Origin: Micropterus salmoides
Taxonomy: Eukaryota; Chordata; Actinopteri; Centrarchiformes; Centrarchidae
Assembly (NCBI RefSeq): GCF_014851395.1
Contig: NW_024041150.1
Coordinates: 4,702,891-4,766,890 of the forward strand
Direction of reading: 5' to 3'
Length of the DNA: 64,000 nt
This document shows, one piece after another, positions 35,010-47,925 of the stretch (positions within the stretch are counted from its first letter, which is position 1; each line of letters opens with the position of its first letter). The translations under genes were made by a program, and so were the position numbers. The notes beneath the pieces were generated by a model, which made no database searches, was not told the origin of the DNA, and was given only the letters and a program-made list of their open reading frames with translations.

Positions 35010-36160
35010 ACGTGTGTAAGTGTGTCTGTCTTTAATCTGCATTCAAATAAGTTATGGTTAGTTATAGTCTGCTCGCACTTTTAGTCATACATTTTGATGT
35101 CCTGTTTATGGAGACATTTGAGATATTTATCATTGATGGATGTTTAAAATGTGGTACATGAAACACAGCTAGTATGTCTGTCGAGTTCTTCTGGGAAGCT
35201 CGCCCTGTCTTCGACCCAGCAGTGGGAAGTAACATTATGGCCAAGATTTGGGATTTGTGGCACTCCCTTTTCTTAGAAGAGCAGGTGTAGACTATCATCA
35301 ACCTACTGCATGTTATCACCTTTTGAGGTGGCTGTTTAGATGCGGAGGACAAAATATCGAGAACCGGAGTAGGGAACTTTAGGTGGGTTTTGCAGCTTTT
35401 AAAGGTAAATTTTGGTATGTTTATGTTACTTTTCTCTCTTATGTAGAGTGAATTAAACAGATAAATGGACATGGTATACAGAATACTGAAGTTAAACCAA
35501 TTACTTTTTATTTTATTTTTTTCTCTTCCTATAAATCACTAAAATGATGAAAGCATGCAATAAAGAAGTATTTCAAATAAATTAAATGAGGTAAAGAAAG
35601 AATGATGAAAATGAGATTTCAGACATTAAAGTAATGGAGTCCAGATATGTTGTACTATTGATGACACAACATTAATCCACTGAGAGATTTTTAATAGTGT
35701 TTTTTTTTCTTCAGAAAATGATAACAGCCAAGACATGCCAAACAGTACTTGTTGATCAAATGTGTCTGGAGGACAGAGTTATGTGACCCAAGACAGGTTC
35801 CAGTCAGTTAATGATTCAGTTAAATAAGCAATCAGTTCTAAACATAATAACTTGTATGTAGTTAATTCAGGTTTTGGGGCCATTTTCGCCTTTATTGCAG
35901 GAAACAGTAGAGACAGACAGGACATGGACAGAGGGAGACAGGGTTGATGCAATAAAATAATGTCAGAATAAACACCAACAAGGAAAAGTGCACGTTCTGT
36001 CCCCTTAAGATAAAATCTGCAGATGGTTCATCAGGTAGATTAATCAGTCATGTAAACCTCCTCATGCAAACTCAGAGGGCAGAGGGGCATCGAGTACAGC
36101 AGACAGGCAAGCTGTCCTAAACCAATGTGCATTAACATTATTCATTAAATTACTGAAACA
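35010..36160 (+). repeat. Receptor-unit upstream block (gene B)
   Basis: Counterpart of 6230-7400 and related to 46790-47750 and 53115-54200. Non-coding. Confidence 0.7.
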
Positions 36161-36359
36161 TCTGGACGATGACTGGCTGCAGTAATGACCTCATGCTGTA
36201 TCAGCAAGTACAGATATTTGTTCACTAGAACTTGTTATTATTTTGTTATTTTCTTATCTTGCAAAAGTTAAATGTAACAAATGTTGAGGAATGATCATCA
36301 AACTGAAAGACAGCAATTTGTGATTTGATATGATTGTGGGTAAACTATAGGTACACTGT

Positions 36360-36478
36360 GTTTGTGTGAACTTCACCTCACAGCTTTAGTGATGTCACTG
36401 AACAATGTTAGGTAGATTTTAAAAACCTGCTCCCTTTTAATAACTTGAGCTTTCAAACAACAGGTTTCACTCTGAAGA
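36360..36478 (+). promoter_or_regulatory. Putative promoter of receptor B
   Basis: CRE-like TGATGTCA at 36390-36397 and TATA-like TTTTAAAAA at about 36417-36425 lie 82-89 and 54-62 bases before the ATG. The same arrangement precedes genes C and D. Confidence 0.4.
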
Positions 36479-37034
36479 ATGGAAGATTACTACAGTAAAA
36501 GCACGAAACATGACCAAAGCTCTGATTACAGCAACTTCACCTCCAACTACCAGAATTACAGCAACATCACCAACTATGATACAAAGTCCGAAGATGTGGT
36601 GACATTCATAATCAGTGCTATCGGCCTTCCTTTGACCCTCGTGGCCATCTATGCCCTTTATTCTATGGTATGTACATTCTGACTGAGAGTTATTTATTTA
36701 TTGTCTGTACATGCACTGTCTGGGCTCTAAATGTGTTTGTCCTACAGCCTGTCTGTCTGGAAAGTATCTTGATCTGGTTTGGGGGCTAGGTGTCAGGGGC
36801 TGGGACAAAGGCTTGCAATGATCTATAAACTTACAGGAATAATATACTCCATAATTAAAATGTACATGAAGCTGTACATGAACTCAAGACTAACATCAAA
36901 CAGTCGTCACGTTTGTCAGAGCAGTTTGTACAGCATTATATGGGCTTATTATTTCATTAATTATGAAATTTTGTAGATATTCATTATGTATTTTGGTGTT
37001 TTACAACTATTTGGAATGCCATCAAAAATTGTCA

Positions 37035-39065
37035 GTGTTGACCAAGTGAGACGCAGATTTTGGACCCATACGCAAGACACAGAAGTGCAGATTCAGTTTG
37101 TGAAGTTTTAATAAACAAAAGCGGGATTCTTTTACTTACATGTAGCAAAGTCCAAAACAAAGGTTTAACTCCACGAATGAAAGGTGAATCAGAAACAGAT
37201 TAATCTCAAATTTAAAAAAATTCAGAACACAGACAGAACACTCGACAAACAACTATAACTGGACAAAGACTGAAAAGATCTGACAGTCATTTCTACAAGA
37301 TCAGACGAGCATCAGACAGCAGGGAGAGCAACCAGGTGCAACACATGACACTCGGGCAGGCAGGGTAATTCACAGGTGACACACATCAGGGGAATCAGGC
37401 AGACAGGACACAGAGCTGAAACAAACACCAGAAAAGTTCAAAATCAGATGGAACTGGACAAGTACGCAGAAACAAAACCAGATCCGTACAGAAACAAAAC
37501 ACTGACACTTGAACCCACAAATCATAACAAAAAACCACAACCACCCTCCTCATCAAGGAACATCTTCTGATGTTCCTAACCATAGCCAAGCCCAAAACAC
37601 AAAACAAGCAGATCAGAATAGTCCAAAATGAAGAGGTATCTGGAGGAGGGCCAGAGGTCAGGGCAAGTGTTGACAGGTGACAGGACAGGAGGACTGGAGG
37701 TCAACAGCAGGGTCTCTGGGCTGCAGGATAGCGTCATCAAGGAACACAATAGGAGAACCGATGGAGCCAAGGAAACATAAGCACTGAAGCAACTCTGCCA
37801 GCTGCATCTCTGTAGTGAGGATTTCTGACTGCTGCCCCCTAGGTCAGGGGATGTTTACTGCACAGGAATCATCAGAAGCACAGCAAGAGCATGTAGAATC
37901 TGTAAAACAGCAGGGAGAGGTGACAGGAGTCGGACAGGCCGCCAACTGAGCACAGGATCCAGGTGTCGATCTGACCACTGTCAGGAATCCAGGAGTAGGT
38001 TTCGGTTGAACTACTGATGGGGAACCAGGAGCAGGTGTAGGTAGGGCCACCAATGGGGAACCAGGAGCAGGTGTTGGTCAGGCCACTGATGGGGAACCAG
38101 GAAGAGGCGTCAGTTGGGCCAGTGATGAGGAACAAGGAGCAGGTCGTGCCACTGACAGGGAAAGAGGTGTGGGTCAAATCACTGTTGGGGAATCAGAAGC
38201 AGGAGTTGGTCCAACCACTGACTCAGAAGCGCTGGGCAGTGTTGAGGGCAGGAGCTGGGCAGCAAAGACTGGAGCAGGGCATCGGAGAGGCACGGGGCAG
38301 AGGCGGTGTCCACGTCGCCCTCATGCGATCTCTGATTCCATAGCACAGTTAGCATGGTAGGAGAGCAGAGGAGTCATCCCCAGAGTCTTTAATCTGTGGT
38401 GAACTCTCTCCCAGGTGAGGTAGGCAGAGGGGCAGCCAGGCAAGCAGGCAGGAATGGCAGGTGGCCAGCCGCTGGGGCACTAGTTGAACAGGACACAGGC
38501 AGGGGGTTGGCTGCTGAGGTGCTTTAAAAAAAAAAAAGTTTACCTTTTTTAACCAGGTGAGTCTCACTGAGATTAAAATGTCTTTGCAAGAGAGACCTGG
38601 CCAAGACACAGCATAAATATTTCACCAGAGTGAAAGGAAAAATGGTTCTAGGATATGGGGAAGCAAATGGACACAGATTATCAATCTGATGTCTATATCG
38701 TTATATCTATATCTTTCACTTCTGGCGGCTCTCGGCCTGTTGCACGTTTGCGTGTTTCTTCATTTTTTCTAGTGTTTTTGTCGCATTTTGTTATATTTTG
38801 TGGATTTACCATTTTCTCTTGTTCTCTTCCTGGCACTTGGCACTTTTCTTGTGCCAGGTCACTACACCAACGGGTTTGGAGGTATTGTTTACCTTTGCGA
38901 TCAGCTGATCGCGCTCTCCAGGCCCACACTACTGCCTGGAGCGAGAACCCGGATCCGCAACGAACTGAAAAGGAGATGAAGGGGATGCAGGGCCAGCACC
39001 TTGCGGAGAACAAAGAGGAGAAAATACAAACCTTTTCTCCCCTCAGTGGTAATGGGGAATGTGAT
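37035..39065. repeat. Interspersed repeat block with minisatellite
   Basis: Counterpart of 8265-10290, within intron 1 of gene B. The 36-bp minisatellite is at about 38015-38230. Confidence 0.55.
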
Positions 39066-39104
39066 GTCACTGTGACTGCCGGACTATATACTCAACATCT
39101 TCCC

Positions 39105-39720
39105 CCACGCAGAAAGCTGGAGAAACTGCGCCAGAACAAAGCTGCAGGTCCGGATGGTCCCCCAGAGTCCTAAAGGCCTGTGCAGACCAGCTATGTGGGA
39201 TTTTACAACACCTCTTCAACTTCAGCCTGAGCCTGGAGAAGGTCCAATGGCTGTGGAAAACATCGTGCCTTGTTCCAATGCCAAATAAGTCTCCATCTGC
39301 CCTCAATGACTAATGACCGGTTGCCTTAACATCTCACATCATGAAGGTTCTGGAGAGACTGGTTCTGGCCCATCTTAGACCTCAGGTGACCAACTTCATT
39401 GACCCAATGCAGTTTGCGTAGCGCCCTGAGGTTGGTGTGGAGGATTCTATCATCTACCTGCTTCAGCTCACTCACTCACACCTGGATAAAGCTGGAGGCA
39501 TTGTGAGGATCATGTTCTTTGATTTCTCTAGTGCTTTTAACACGATCCAGCCTTTCCTGCTGCAGGAGAAGCTCCAGAAGATGCAGGAGGACACCTCCAC
39601 AACTTCATGGACTTCCTTCAGTTTGTGCAACTCAGGGGTGGTGTGTCTGAACAGGTGGTCAGCAGCATAGGAGCACCACAGAGGACTGTACTCTCACCAT
39701 TTCTCACCAGTATGTTCTTT
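39105..39720 (+). mobile_element. Decayed Jockey/CR1-like LINE RT fragment
   Basis: Counterpart of 10310-10935 with the same blocks (LRQNKAAGPDG, IMFFDFSSAFNTI, GAPQRTVLSPF) and the same TAG in the QFA*RPEVG block. Confidence 0.85.
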
Positions 39721-40389
39721 GTGGTTGTCCTTATTGTGTTTGTTGTGTCCTTAAACAAGGGGAATAGTAACAGGAGGAGGATGAAGAAACACACACGCAG
39801 TTTTCGCCTTCAGTAGTTTGTATTGAATTAAACCACATTAAATTGTAGCTATTAGTTCTGCTGTTTTTAATTTATTGTAATAAATATGCTTATTTGTGGT
39901 AGTCTTAGTGTCTGTCTCTGTATTTGTCATGACCTAAGAGCAGGGTTATGACACTAAATATTGTGCCTAAATCTGTGAGCACATGATTTATTGTGTATAA
40001 GGTTACCAATATGCACCAACTGTTATTACAATAAACATCTCTCACACACAAATCTATGTTTTATCTGATTGCCAAGATTTTATTTAGAAGATTAGGACCG
40101 GAAGTGGTGGTTTTTATTCCCGCTTTGACACGTTCACATAGACAGGACAGTGGAAAATGGCGCATGTGTGACACATCTAAAGATGGGTCAACGACACGGT
40201 GTGGACAGTAGTAATGTCAGGCGTAGGTATTTTGAGGAGGCTTCTAGCTCCAGGTTGCTACTCTGAATCTAGTACTTCCTATTACACTACAACTTCCAGG
40301 CGCTCTGAAATAATTTTACAAGCACGCACTCAGAAATCTATGGAAGCCCTAAATGGCCATACGTTCAAATATTTTTCTTATTCCGTTTT

Positions 40390-40945
40390 CCGATGATAAT
40401 TATCTCAAGATCTCGAGACAACGAATGTTGTTTTCTCTTGATCTCAAGATAACAAAACAGTAGTTTAACACGGGGGTCAGCAGGAGCATTTCTTTCTGAT
40501 CATTTCAAAGAGTTTCCTGTGTCAGTTGGTACAGGATATACAATCAGGGTTGTGTGTTTGATCCTCACGTAAGGCCAATTTTTTTTCTTTTTTATTATCC
40601 TTCAACAAAGTTCTTATAAAATGACTGTTTCACATGCTCACAATAAAGCATGTGTGGATTCCCCTGAATCTCTTCATAACAACTTTGTTAAAAAGAATAA
40701 TAAAAAACTCCCAAAAGAAGAAAAAAAATGATTGAGAGCAGGACTCAAACACACAATCATTGGATTACATGTCCTGTGCTCTACCAACTGAGCTAACCAG
40801 TGACACTGGAAATCTTTCTGAAGTTATCCTAAAGAAACGCACCTGCCACTCCTGTATTCACCTATCAGTATTCAGTTATCTTGAGATCATGAGAAAATTA
40901 TCCCGTTATCATGGTAAAATGGAATAAAAAATATTTTAACAGATG
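40390..40945. mobile_element. Fold-back element, right-block copy
   Basis: Counterpart of 11600-12148. The left arm lacks 16 bases (CCGTGATAACGGGATT) that are present on the left, apparently lost between two TTTTC direct repeats. Confidence 0.7.
40730..40802 (-). pseudogene. tRNA-like sequence, right-block copy
   Basis: Same A box, D-stem and degenerate B box as 11958-12030. Confidence 0.5.
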
Positions 40946-43319
40946 GCCGCATAGAGCTTCCTTAGATAATTCTTTTCAGCTTTTTCCTGATTTTATGAAT
41001 TGATATTTTGCCATCGATTTTCGTTGTTCTAGCTGTTTTCCGTCCAAAAACAGTGTTGCTTTGTGTCAACAAAGACCGTCTGGCGGGCCACCATCTTGTT
41101 TAGATCGGCTGCGGTCTGAAGTTTAGTTTGTGTCATTTAAGTGGAGAAGAAGAGTGTGATTTGGCGGAGGCGATCTTTATCGGCCTCTGCTGCCGAGCTA
41201 CACAGACATGCAGGATAAGACCACCCACAGCCCTGTAGGATGATCTGTTCTCAAGCTGTGGCCTGTAAAGCATGGGAGTGCTTTTGGTCATATATATTGA
41301 TTGTTTTTATCAATATTCAATGTTTTGGAAGCTTTATATTATTTGGAACGTGGTTGTGTGGAGAGAAATAATGTTTTGAAGAATAACTACCAATAAAAGT
41401 GAACATATAAACAGTAAATATGGCCAAAACATGGACATTCGCCTGGTAAATTTTTGAAAGATTGTGTAGTAACTGTTGTATATCATTTTCTTTTCATCAA
41501 ATTTACAGTTACAGTTGTATTCTAGGTGTTTTGGAAGATATTCAGGTGCATTATAATCTATCTTATGATGGTTTTGATGGTTTATTGCGTCAAAATATCA
41601 TATTTCGTCTGTATTTCATATCCATGTAGTCTGTAATGGTAAAATAAATATTAATATTTCAAAGGAGACCAGAATTTTGCATCTAGGCCTAATGGTTGAG
41701 GAGATATTACTGATTTATTTTGGGTTTGTTATCTTCTGCGTTTTTCCTAGAAATAGGTGCCAGGTACCATGTGGTTAAAACCTCATTATTTCTTGTTGCT
41801 TTGGCAACATTGTCTTTGTTCTGCTCATGCAGAGAGAGGGGAGGTTATAATAACTGTTTATAGTTAAATGTTAGCCTATATTTAATGCAGCTTATTCTGT
41901 TTCTCTGCAAACTGACAGGTGAAAAATTGTGTAACTCAATACAGTGAAAACATAATGAACTTCTGTTAACATCTCTCCTCTTATTATTTGAGCGATCCTC
42001 CCTGAAATACATTTACAATGAGGAGAGATTCTCACCTTTCAAACACAAACATGAGCCTTAAACTGCGACTCCAGTCTGGATAAATCCAGCTCATGTGTTT
42101 GAGCCAGAACGCTTCATATCTGTGGCTGAAAAACTGCTGCAGAAGCTGCAGGAAATCTGGCCCTTAGTCTTGTTCCTGCAGTGATTGGCCAGTGGGTCAT
42201 ATCTGAGATTTCTGTTTGATGAAAAAGTCAGAAATGGCTCTGACTGCAGCTGCTGGGCAGAGCAAGATGACAGATTTGGGAGGAGGTGGACTTCACAACA
42301 TGTTTCCAACTGCTTGTTGACTTTTACCAATGTTTTCCTGCAGGTGAGAAGTGATCATGTTGCTCCCATCTACGTCATCAACCTTCTCATTACCGACCTG
42401 ATTCAGCTCTGCTGCATGATCGTTGAGGTGGTACCAAATGTGGATAAGAAGATATCAAACATCTTCTTATACATTTACCTCTCTGGTCTGGTTGCCAGTA
42501 TTTACTTCATGGTCTGCGTCGCCCTGGAAAGGTATCTGTCTGTCTATCCAGTATGTGTGGAGCTGCTTCTGTGTCTGAACATTATATTAGTTTATAACTC
42601 TGAAGCTCCTCAAAGACTTTGTGTCCATCTTGTATTACAGGTATTTGGTCATCGCCCACCCACTGTGGTACCGCTTCAGAAGATCCATCAAGTCCTCTGT
42701 GGTGGTCTGTGTCGTGGTCTGGGTCCTTTCTCTTGTCTTTGTTGTCCTTTATCTTTATATATGTCTTTTATGCAGATATGGTCACACACATAATCACACA
42801 CATAATCTTTGCCGTCCTCCTCCTCCTTCCCTTCCCACTGTTCATATTCTTCCTGGCTGGGACCCTCAAAGCCCTGTCTGCTTCCATCTCGGTCCCCTCT
42901 GATGAAAAATACCGTATTGTGGGAATTTTGGTTCTGGTGCTGCTTATTTACATGCTGCTGTTCCTGCCCGACATCATTTTCTACCTGGGACAATACCATG
43001 ATGTGACCCTCTTTATCCTGTCTCTAACATTTCTTAGATTCAGTCCTCTTGCAGACTTATTTCTGTATGTGTTCATGAGGAAAGGGTTCATAGACAAGCT
43101 TTTGGCCTCTGTGTGTTGCTGCAGAATGGACAGCAATGATATCAGCAGTCCATCAGTATGAATGATGACAACATTTCCACAGTCAGCTTCATGTAGGCAG
43201 AGAAAGAGGGAGAGAGAGAAAGGGGAGGAAACAGGAGGAGAAATGGAGGCCAATAGAAAGGATAGAGACGAGACAGATCCCGTCATCTAATGATTGGAAA
43301 AAAACTCTATTGTTTTCTT

Positions 43320-43580
43320 TTCTCTTTAATTAACATACATTAAAGTTTTGCTGTTTTAGTGGTAGGCATGCTGCTGTTTAGGATGTGATTCAGAGCAGCT
43401 GTTTTGCAGCAGCTGTTGTGTTTTTGGCAATATGGATAAAATCTTAAACCACAGTTTATGTCAGTTTATATGAAATTGTACATTTTCTGGAAATCCAATA
43501 AAAATCAGTTTGTAGACCAAACTGTGAATGTTTGTCTTTGACCAACTCAGTGAATTAAAAGCTGACAAATGAAGGTTCAA
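43320..43580 (+). promoter_or_regulatory. 3' UTR end with poly(A) signal (gene B)
   Basis: AATAAA at 43497-43502, about 340 bp after the stop. This is the uninterrupted form of the 3' UTR that is split by a LINE in gene A. Confidence 0.55.
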
Positions 43581-46500
43581 CAAAATCTCTGCTGGTTGAC
43601 AAATCTCTGTTGTCTATATGAACATAAAGCCCAACCTGCTGTTAGCAGGGAGGCATCCTGCACTTTCTGACCAAGTGAGGTTTCCTCACAACTCTTAAAG
43701 CTTTCAGACTTTTTTAGATAATAATTTGGGGCAGAAATGATAAAGTGTGACAGGGACAGTCACAAAAGATCAGACCAACATGTTTCAGTAGAAGTTAGTA
43801 AAGTCTGCTGTATGTTTCCCCTTTTTAAACTTTAGCTCATTATTAGCTGAGATCCAACAAGAACAAGCAGATTTCCCAAACTGTCAGACTGTTTCTTTAA
43901 ATACTTTGGCTTTCTGCAGGGGACACTTTGGAAACTAGCAAACTGCATTTTAGGAAGATAAACTGCTAAAAGCTTAAAGTAATGACTTGATAAGCTGCAC
44001 AGTGTACACAGTTATGATGATAAATAAATTATAATTATTTAATCATACATGATGACAATAGAAATTACACACTTAATTCAGTATTTAGCTCCATTCAGAG
44101 CTCTCAGATGGAATTTCCTTCTCCTCAGACAGAAATACCCGTTTGGTTGGTCCACTGATCCCTTCCAAACTAACCTCTTATATTTCATGCTGGATCTCTG
44201 ACTGTTCAGGCATCACTGGGAGAGGATTTCATCAACTCTGCACACTTTACTGAAAAGCTTTTGGCTAACCTGATGGATAAAAACCCATTCACACAGACTG
44301 GAAGTCTGCTCATGTGAAGACCGAACTGAAAAGCCACAAGCTAAATGGCCTGTTGTAATGTGAGCTGCAGGAAAGATTTCTTCTCCTGCTTGAAATATAT
44401 GAATGAGGCACAGTGAGGAGTTTAACTTTACTTGCTTTTGTCTTTTAAAAGTTTGAGAAGCAGGCATGTACGAATCCATCACTGTTAACTGCTCACTCTC
44501 TAACAGCTGCACAAGTTTCTGCTAATGCTAACTGCTGCTGCTCATATTTAAAACATTCAACTGAAGGAACACGGGGTGATTTTTATTGTGAAGCAGTCAC
44601 AGGAAATGAAATGAATGAATGAAATTTATTACCAGGGTTTACATTGAAACGCTGATTGATTGAAAATGTGTCAAGACCAAGACACATTTTTAAAATGTAT
44701 GCTTTTTCAACACTGCAGGAAGTAATGAAACAAGAAGGACTATTGACTCACTTCTTTATTAAAACAACACAAGTTTTCAATGATGCTTGGTGCTCAAAAG
44801 CAGTCATAGTGGATGGACAGTGAAGCAGTAGCTAGTAGTAGTAGTAGTTGGAACTACTTTAACTATATTCATAGGTTGAGTCCAGTCGGAACTAATTACA
44901 ATTTAGACATCTAATACACGACAAGGGGTCTAACTACACGCAGCTTGTGGGGTCACAAGCAAAAAAGGTTGAGAACTGCAGATTTTTTCAACCTAGTGTC
45001 ACATATGTCAAAATAAAGTAACTATAAATGCAGTGCAGTAAGAATGACCACATTTCCCTCTGAAATGTAGTGGAGCAGAAATTAAATTTAAATACTTTGT
45101 AGTGCAAGTACTGAAATTACATAACACATTACACAATACAATTACAATATAATTACTTCGGAAAATGTTCTTACCAGTAGCCTACTGTATTTTTAAATTG
45201 AGTCTTGTATATCAGGTAAAGAAACACACTGCACACTTATTAACCTAACAACATGTGTTGCAGTGTGTGCGCGTCCCGGCGTTTGATCCGCATTTATAAA
45301 CCTATGGACACGTGTGTGTTATGTGAGTGTCTATTTCAGCATCAGCCGCTATCAATTTATTGATTTTTTATTTTTCTGCTATTAAAGCAATCTGACCAAC
45401 TTATTTTATTATTTCTATTCTTTTGTGCCTTGATGTGTAATGTGTGCAACTGTGACGCAAGAATTTTCTCTCGGGGAATAATGAAGTATTTCTTATTCTG
45501 ACTGCTTGTTTGGAAGAGGAGTGAAAGAACCTGACACCACAGTAGAGAAGCCATTTTTCCACAGGGGAGAAAGTCTGCGACACCACAAAGGTGTCTTTCC
45601 CAGGAGATTGAACAAACGCTCGCATTTGGTCTCAGGTGACTAGAACGACCACAACAACTGCTGCTGTTACAACAGCCAGGAACACATCTCAGGTTTCTCA
45701 TTATTGTGGACTGTGCGGATGTGGAGGAGAAAACAAACTCTGGTGGAGGAAACCCATTGTTGTGGTCCAGGGAATGCAAATCAATACGCAAAGCTGTCCC
45801 TTCTAGACCATCTTGTGCTGAGGGATGGGAGCTTAGTCCTAACATCTGAGTTGAATTATTTGTAGTGTTGTTAGACATTGTGAATGCGTCAATGTTCAGT
45901 TCAGTTCTCTCACATCATTTTCAGAATTACAAACAATGAAATGCATAGGTGTTTCAACAACTGGACTGACCAGGTTCAAGCCTCCATCCTCAAATACAGA
46001 GGGCAGAGAGGCATTCAACAGGCGGACCAGCAATCTCTGAAGTCAGCTTAAACATCCTAGAACAGTGCTCCGGACCTCAAATCAATGAAGGACAAAATTC
46101 ACACAAAATTTGTTTTTCTGTTTGATTTGTGTTTTCTTGTTTTATCTGTGTTTTATTGTCTTTGCACTTGCTAAAAAGTTCCCTATTAATAAATAAATCT
46201 TCTTCTTCTTCTTCAGAGTGCTTTAAGGTTTGGCTACTGGTCCCTGGTTCCAGGGTGGTGCCCTGTTTTTATTAAGCCTAATTAAGAATGTATGATATTA
46301 ATAACTTTACTAATATTTCTAGAATTGATATTCAGCTAATAACCAAACCTGCCCCTACGTTGATCCCCAACAGCTAATGTGTTGTGACAATATGATTATT
46401 TATAAAGGTCTCTAAGAGGGAAAGACGCCTAACCAAAGACAAGTCGTAGACAGTTAATGATCCTTCCTGTAAAGGTTGTGTAGTGCACAGAGTTATCTAG

Positions 46501-46790
46501 ATGTCCGGAGTGCAATAGGAGACTCAGTGTTTCTGACATTTCTGTTCACCAAGCTGTATGTTTGTGTTGTTAGACAGAGTGAATGTGTCGGCCTGCAGTT
46601 TCTCCTGATTCATTTTCATGCTAAAATGGTGGTTAACAGTTCACCTTTATGTAAAATGGTGTTGTCAGAGAAGATATTATGTAAAATGAAGATAAAATAT
46701 GCAAAGTTTGATTAAACCTTTAAATCCAGATTTCTGTAATAATAAGTAATAACTGGATAGCAAATGAAAACAACAACAACAACAGGTGTG
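43581..46790. other. Intergenic DNA between B and C
   Basis: 44090-44380 matches 2500-2780. 45000-45180 looks like one end of the fish repeat that also appears at 56940-57100 and 62330-62450 (TACTTCGGAAAATGTTCTTACCAG). 45580-46080 matches 62840-63360, so it is tandem-unit sequence. Short TAG (44830) and TTC (46197) runs occur. A minus-strand ORF 45357-45878 (173 codons) is not preserved in the matching unit. Confidence 0.5.
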
Positions 46791-47753
46791 ACAGCACATC
46801 CACATTTCTTAGTCAAATAAATGTTAAGGAGTGTGACGGTTCTTTGGCACGCTAATGCTCTCAATGTGTTCCTTTTTGTGATGCATTATTTACATATTCA
46901 TGCTCCTTTTACTTAGAAGAGCGGGTGTAGACTATCATCAAACTGCTGTCATACTGGCCATATTTCAGGTTTGGATGCAGAGGACAAAATATCAGGCACT
47001 GGTGTAGGAACTCATTCAGGTGGGTTTTAAATTTTGTCATATTACTTTTTTTCTTATATGTAGAGCATTTTAAACAGCTTTGGACTGTAGGTGTACAGAG
47101 GTAGCTTTACTGTGGTTAAACCAATGTTTAGTTTTTTTTATTTTCACTCCCTTACAACACTGAGAAAATAGCTTAAAGATAAAAGCATGAAATCAAGTGG
47201 CTATTTTAAATGAATTAAAATGAGGTAAAGATAGAATGATAAAATGAAATAGAGCATGCAAAATTAAGTATGAAATCTATAAATGAGAACGTAATACTGC
47301 TGTTTAGACATTTCAGAAAAGGAGTCCAGATATCTAGAACATGCTTAGAAAAGCTTTTTACAAAATCCTGCTTCTTGTTGTTATTATTGTTATTATGATT
47401 ATTATTGCTCTGTGGAATGTCATGACCCAACATTAATTCACTGTATGTAGTTAGTTTGTGTTTTGGGGGCTATTTTAGTCTTTATTGTTGGAGAGAGACA
47501 GACAGGACATGAGGACAGAGGGAGACGGGGTTGATGTGCAACATATGTTAGTCCAAATAAACACCAACAAGAAAGAGAGCACAACCTGTCCCCTGAAGAG
47601 AAAATCTGCAGATGGTTCATCAGGTGGATTAATCAGTCACGTAAACCTCCTCATCCAAACTCAGAGGGCAGAGGGGCGTTCAACAAGTGGTGGGGTGTCG
47701 AGTACAGGAGACAGGCCGGACGTCCTAAACCAATGAGCATTTACAGAAAACAT
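46790..47753 (+). repeat. Receptor-unit upstream block (gene C)
   Basis: Nearly identical to 53115-54200 over about 1 kb, apart from small indels and a ~60-base segment near 53835-53900 present only in the D unit. Non-coding. Confidence 0.8.
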
Positions 47754-47920
47754 GGGGTGGCGTTGGCGCAGTGGATAAGAGTCCCAGGTTTGATTCCCAC
47801 TGACACATCCATCAACTTGTCCCTAAGCAAGACACTTAACCCTTCGTTGCTCCTCTGATATAAATAGCAAAAGGAAATCGCTGTAAAAAAAGCATCAGCT
47901 AACTGAGTAACTGTAAATTT
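47754..47920 (+). mobile_element. tRNA-derived SINE
   Basis: The head is GGCGTTGGCGCAGTGGATAA with B box GTTTGATTCCC, and the body contains AAGCAAGACACTTAACCC. A twin copy is at 54201-54365. Family differs from the SINE at 27324-27570. Confidence 0.7.
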
Positions 47921-47925
47921 AATTA

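Larger units (their letters stand above)
29070..41790 (+). repeat. Right copy of the ~13 kb duplicated block
   Basis: Colinear with 1-13011. It carries the 3' UTR of gene A, the upstream region, exon 1 and most of intron 1 of gene B. At its right end the sequence runs on without a break into TCTTGTTGCTTTGGCAAC, while the left copy enters the AGGGCCC array. Confidence 0.95.
39721..42343. other. Rest of gene B intron 1
   Basis: Apart from the fold-back element it is unrecognised sequence. 42100-42343 (GAACGCTTCATATCTGTGGC through TTTTCCTGCAG) is strongly conserved with 26941-27118 and 49570-49817, just upstream of exon 2. An apparent in-frame extension of exon 2 into this stretch starts at TTG, not ATG. 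Confidence 0.5.
36479..43161 (+). pseudogene. Receptor B: GPR4-like GPCR with frameshifted exon 3
   Basis: Exon 1 is 36479-36667 (63 codons, sequons NFT and NIT, TM1). Exon 2 is 42344-42531, with NLLITD in TM2 and a TM3 lacking Cys at 3.25 (Ser instead). Intron 2 is 109 bp, and exon 3 is 42641-43161. Exon 3 is 521 bases against 502 in A, C and D. The frame opens YLVIAHPLWYRFRRSIKSSV and reads through TM4 to near 42740. There CCTTTATCTTTATATATGTC carries about seven more bases than the C/D sequence, so TM5-TM7 (LLLLPFPLFIFFLAG, LLFLP, ADLFLY) and the SPSV tail fall in the next frame. As written the product stops after TM4 with foreign residues. It may be a real loss, a polymorphism or a base-call error. 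Intron 1 is 5.7 kb because it holds the repeat block 37035-41790. Confidence 0.8.

Noticed and set aside
45357..45878. A 173-codon minus-strand ORF beginning MSNNTTNNSTQML
   Set aside because: The matching tandem-unit sequence at 62840-63210 has stops in the same frame, and no domain is recognised.
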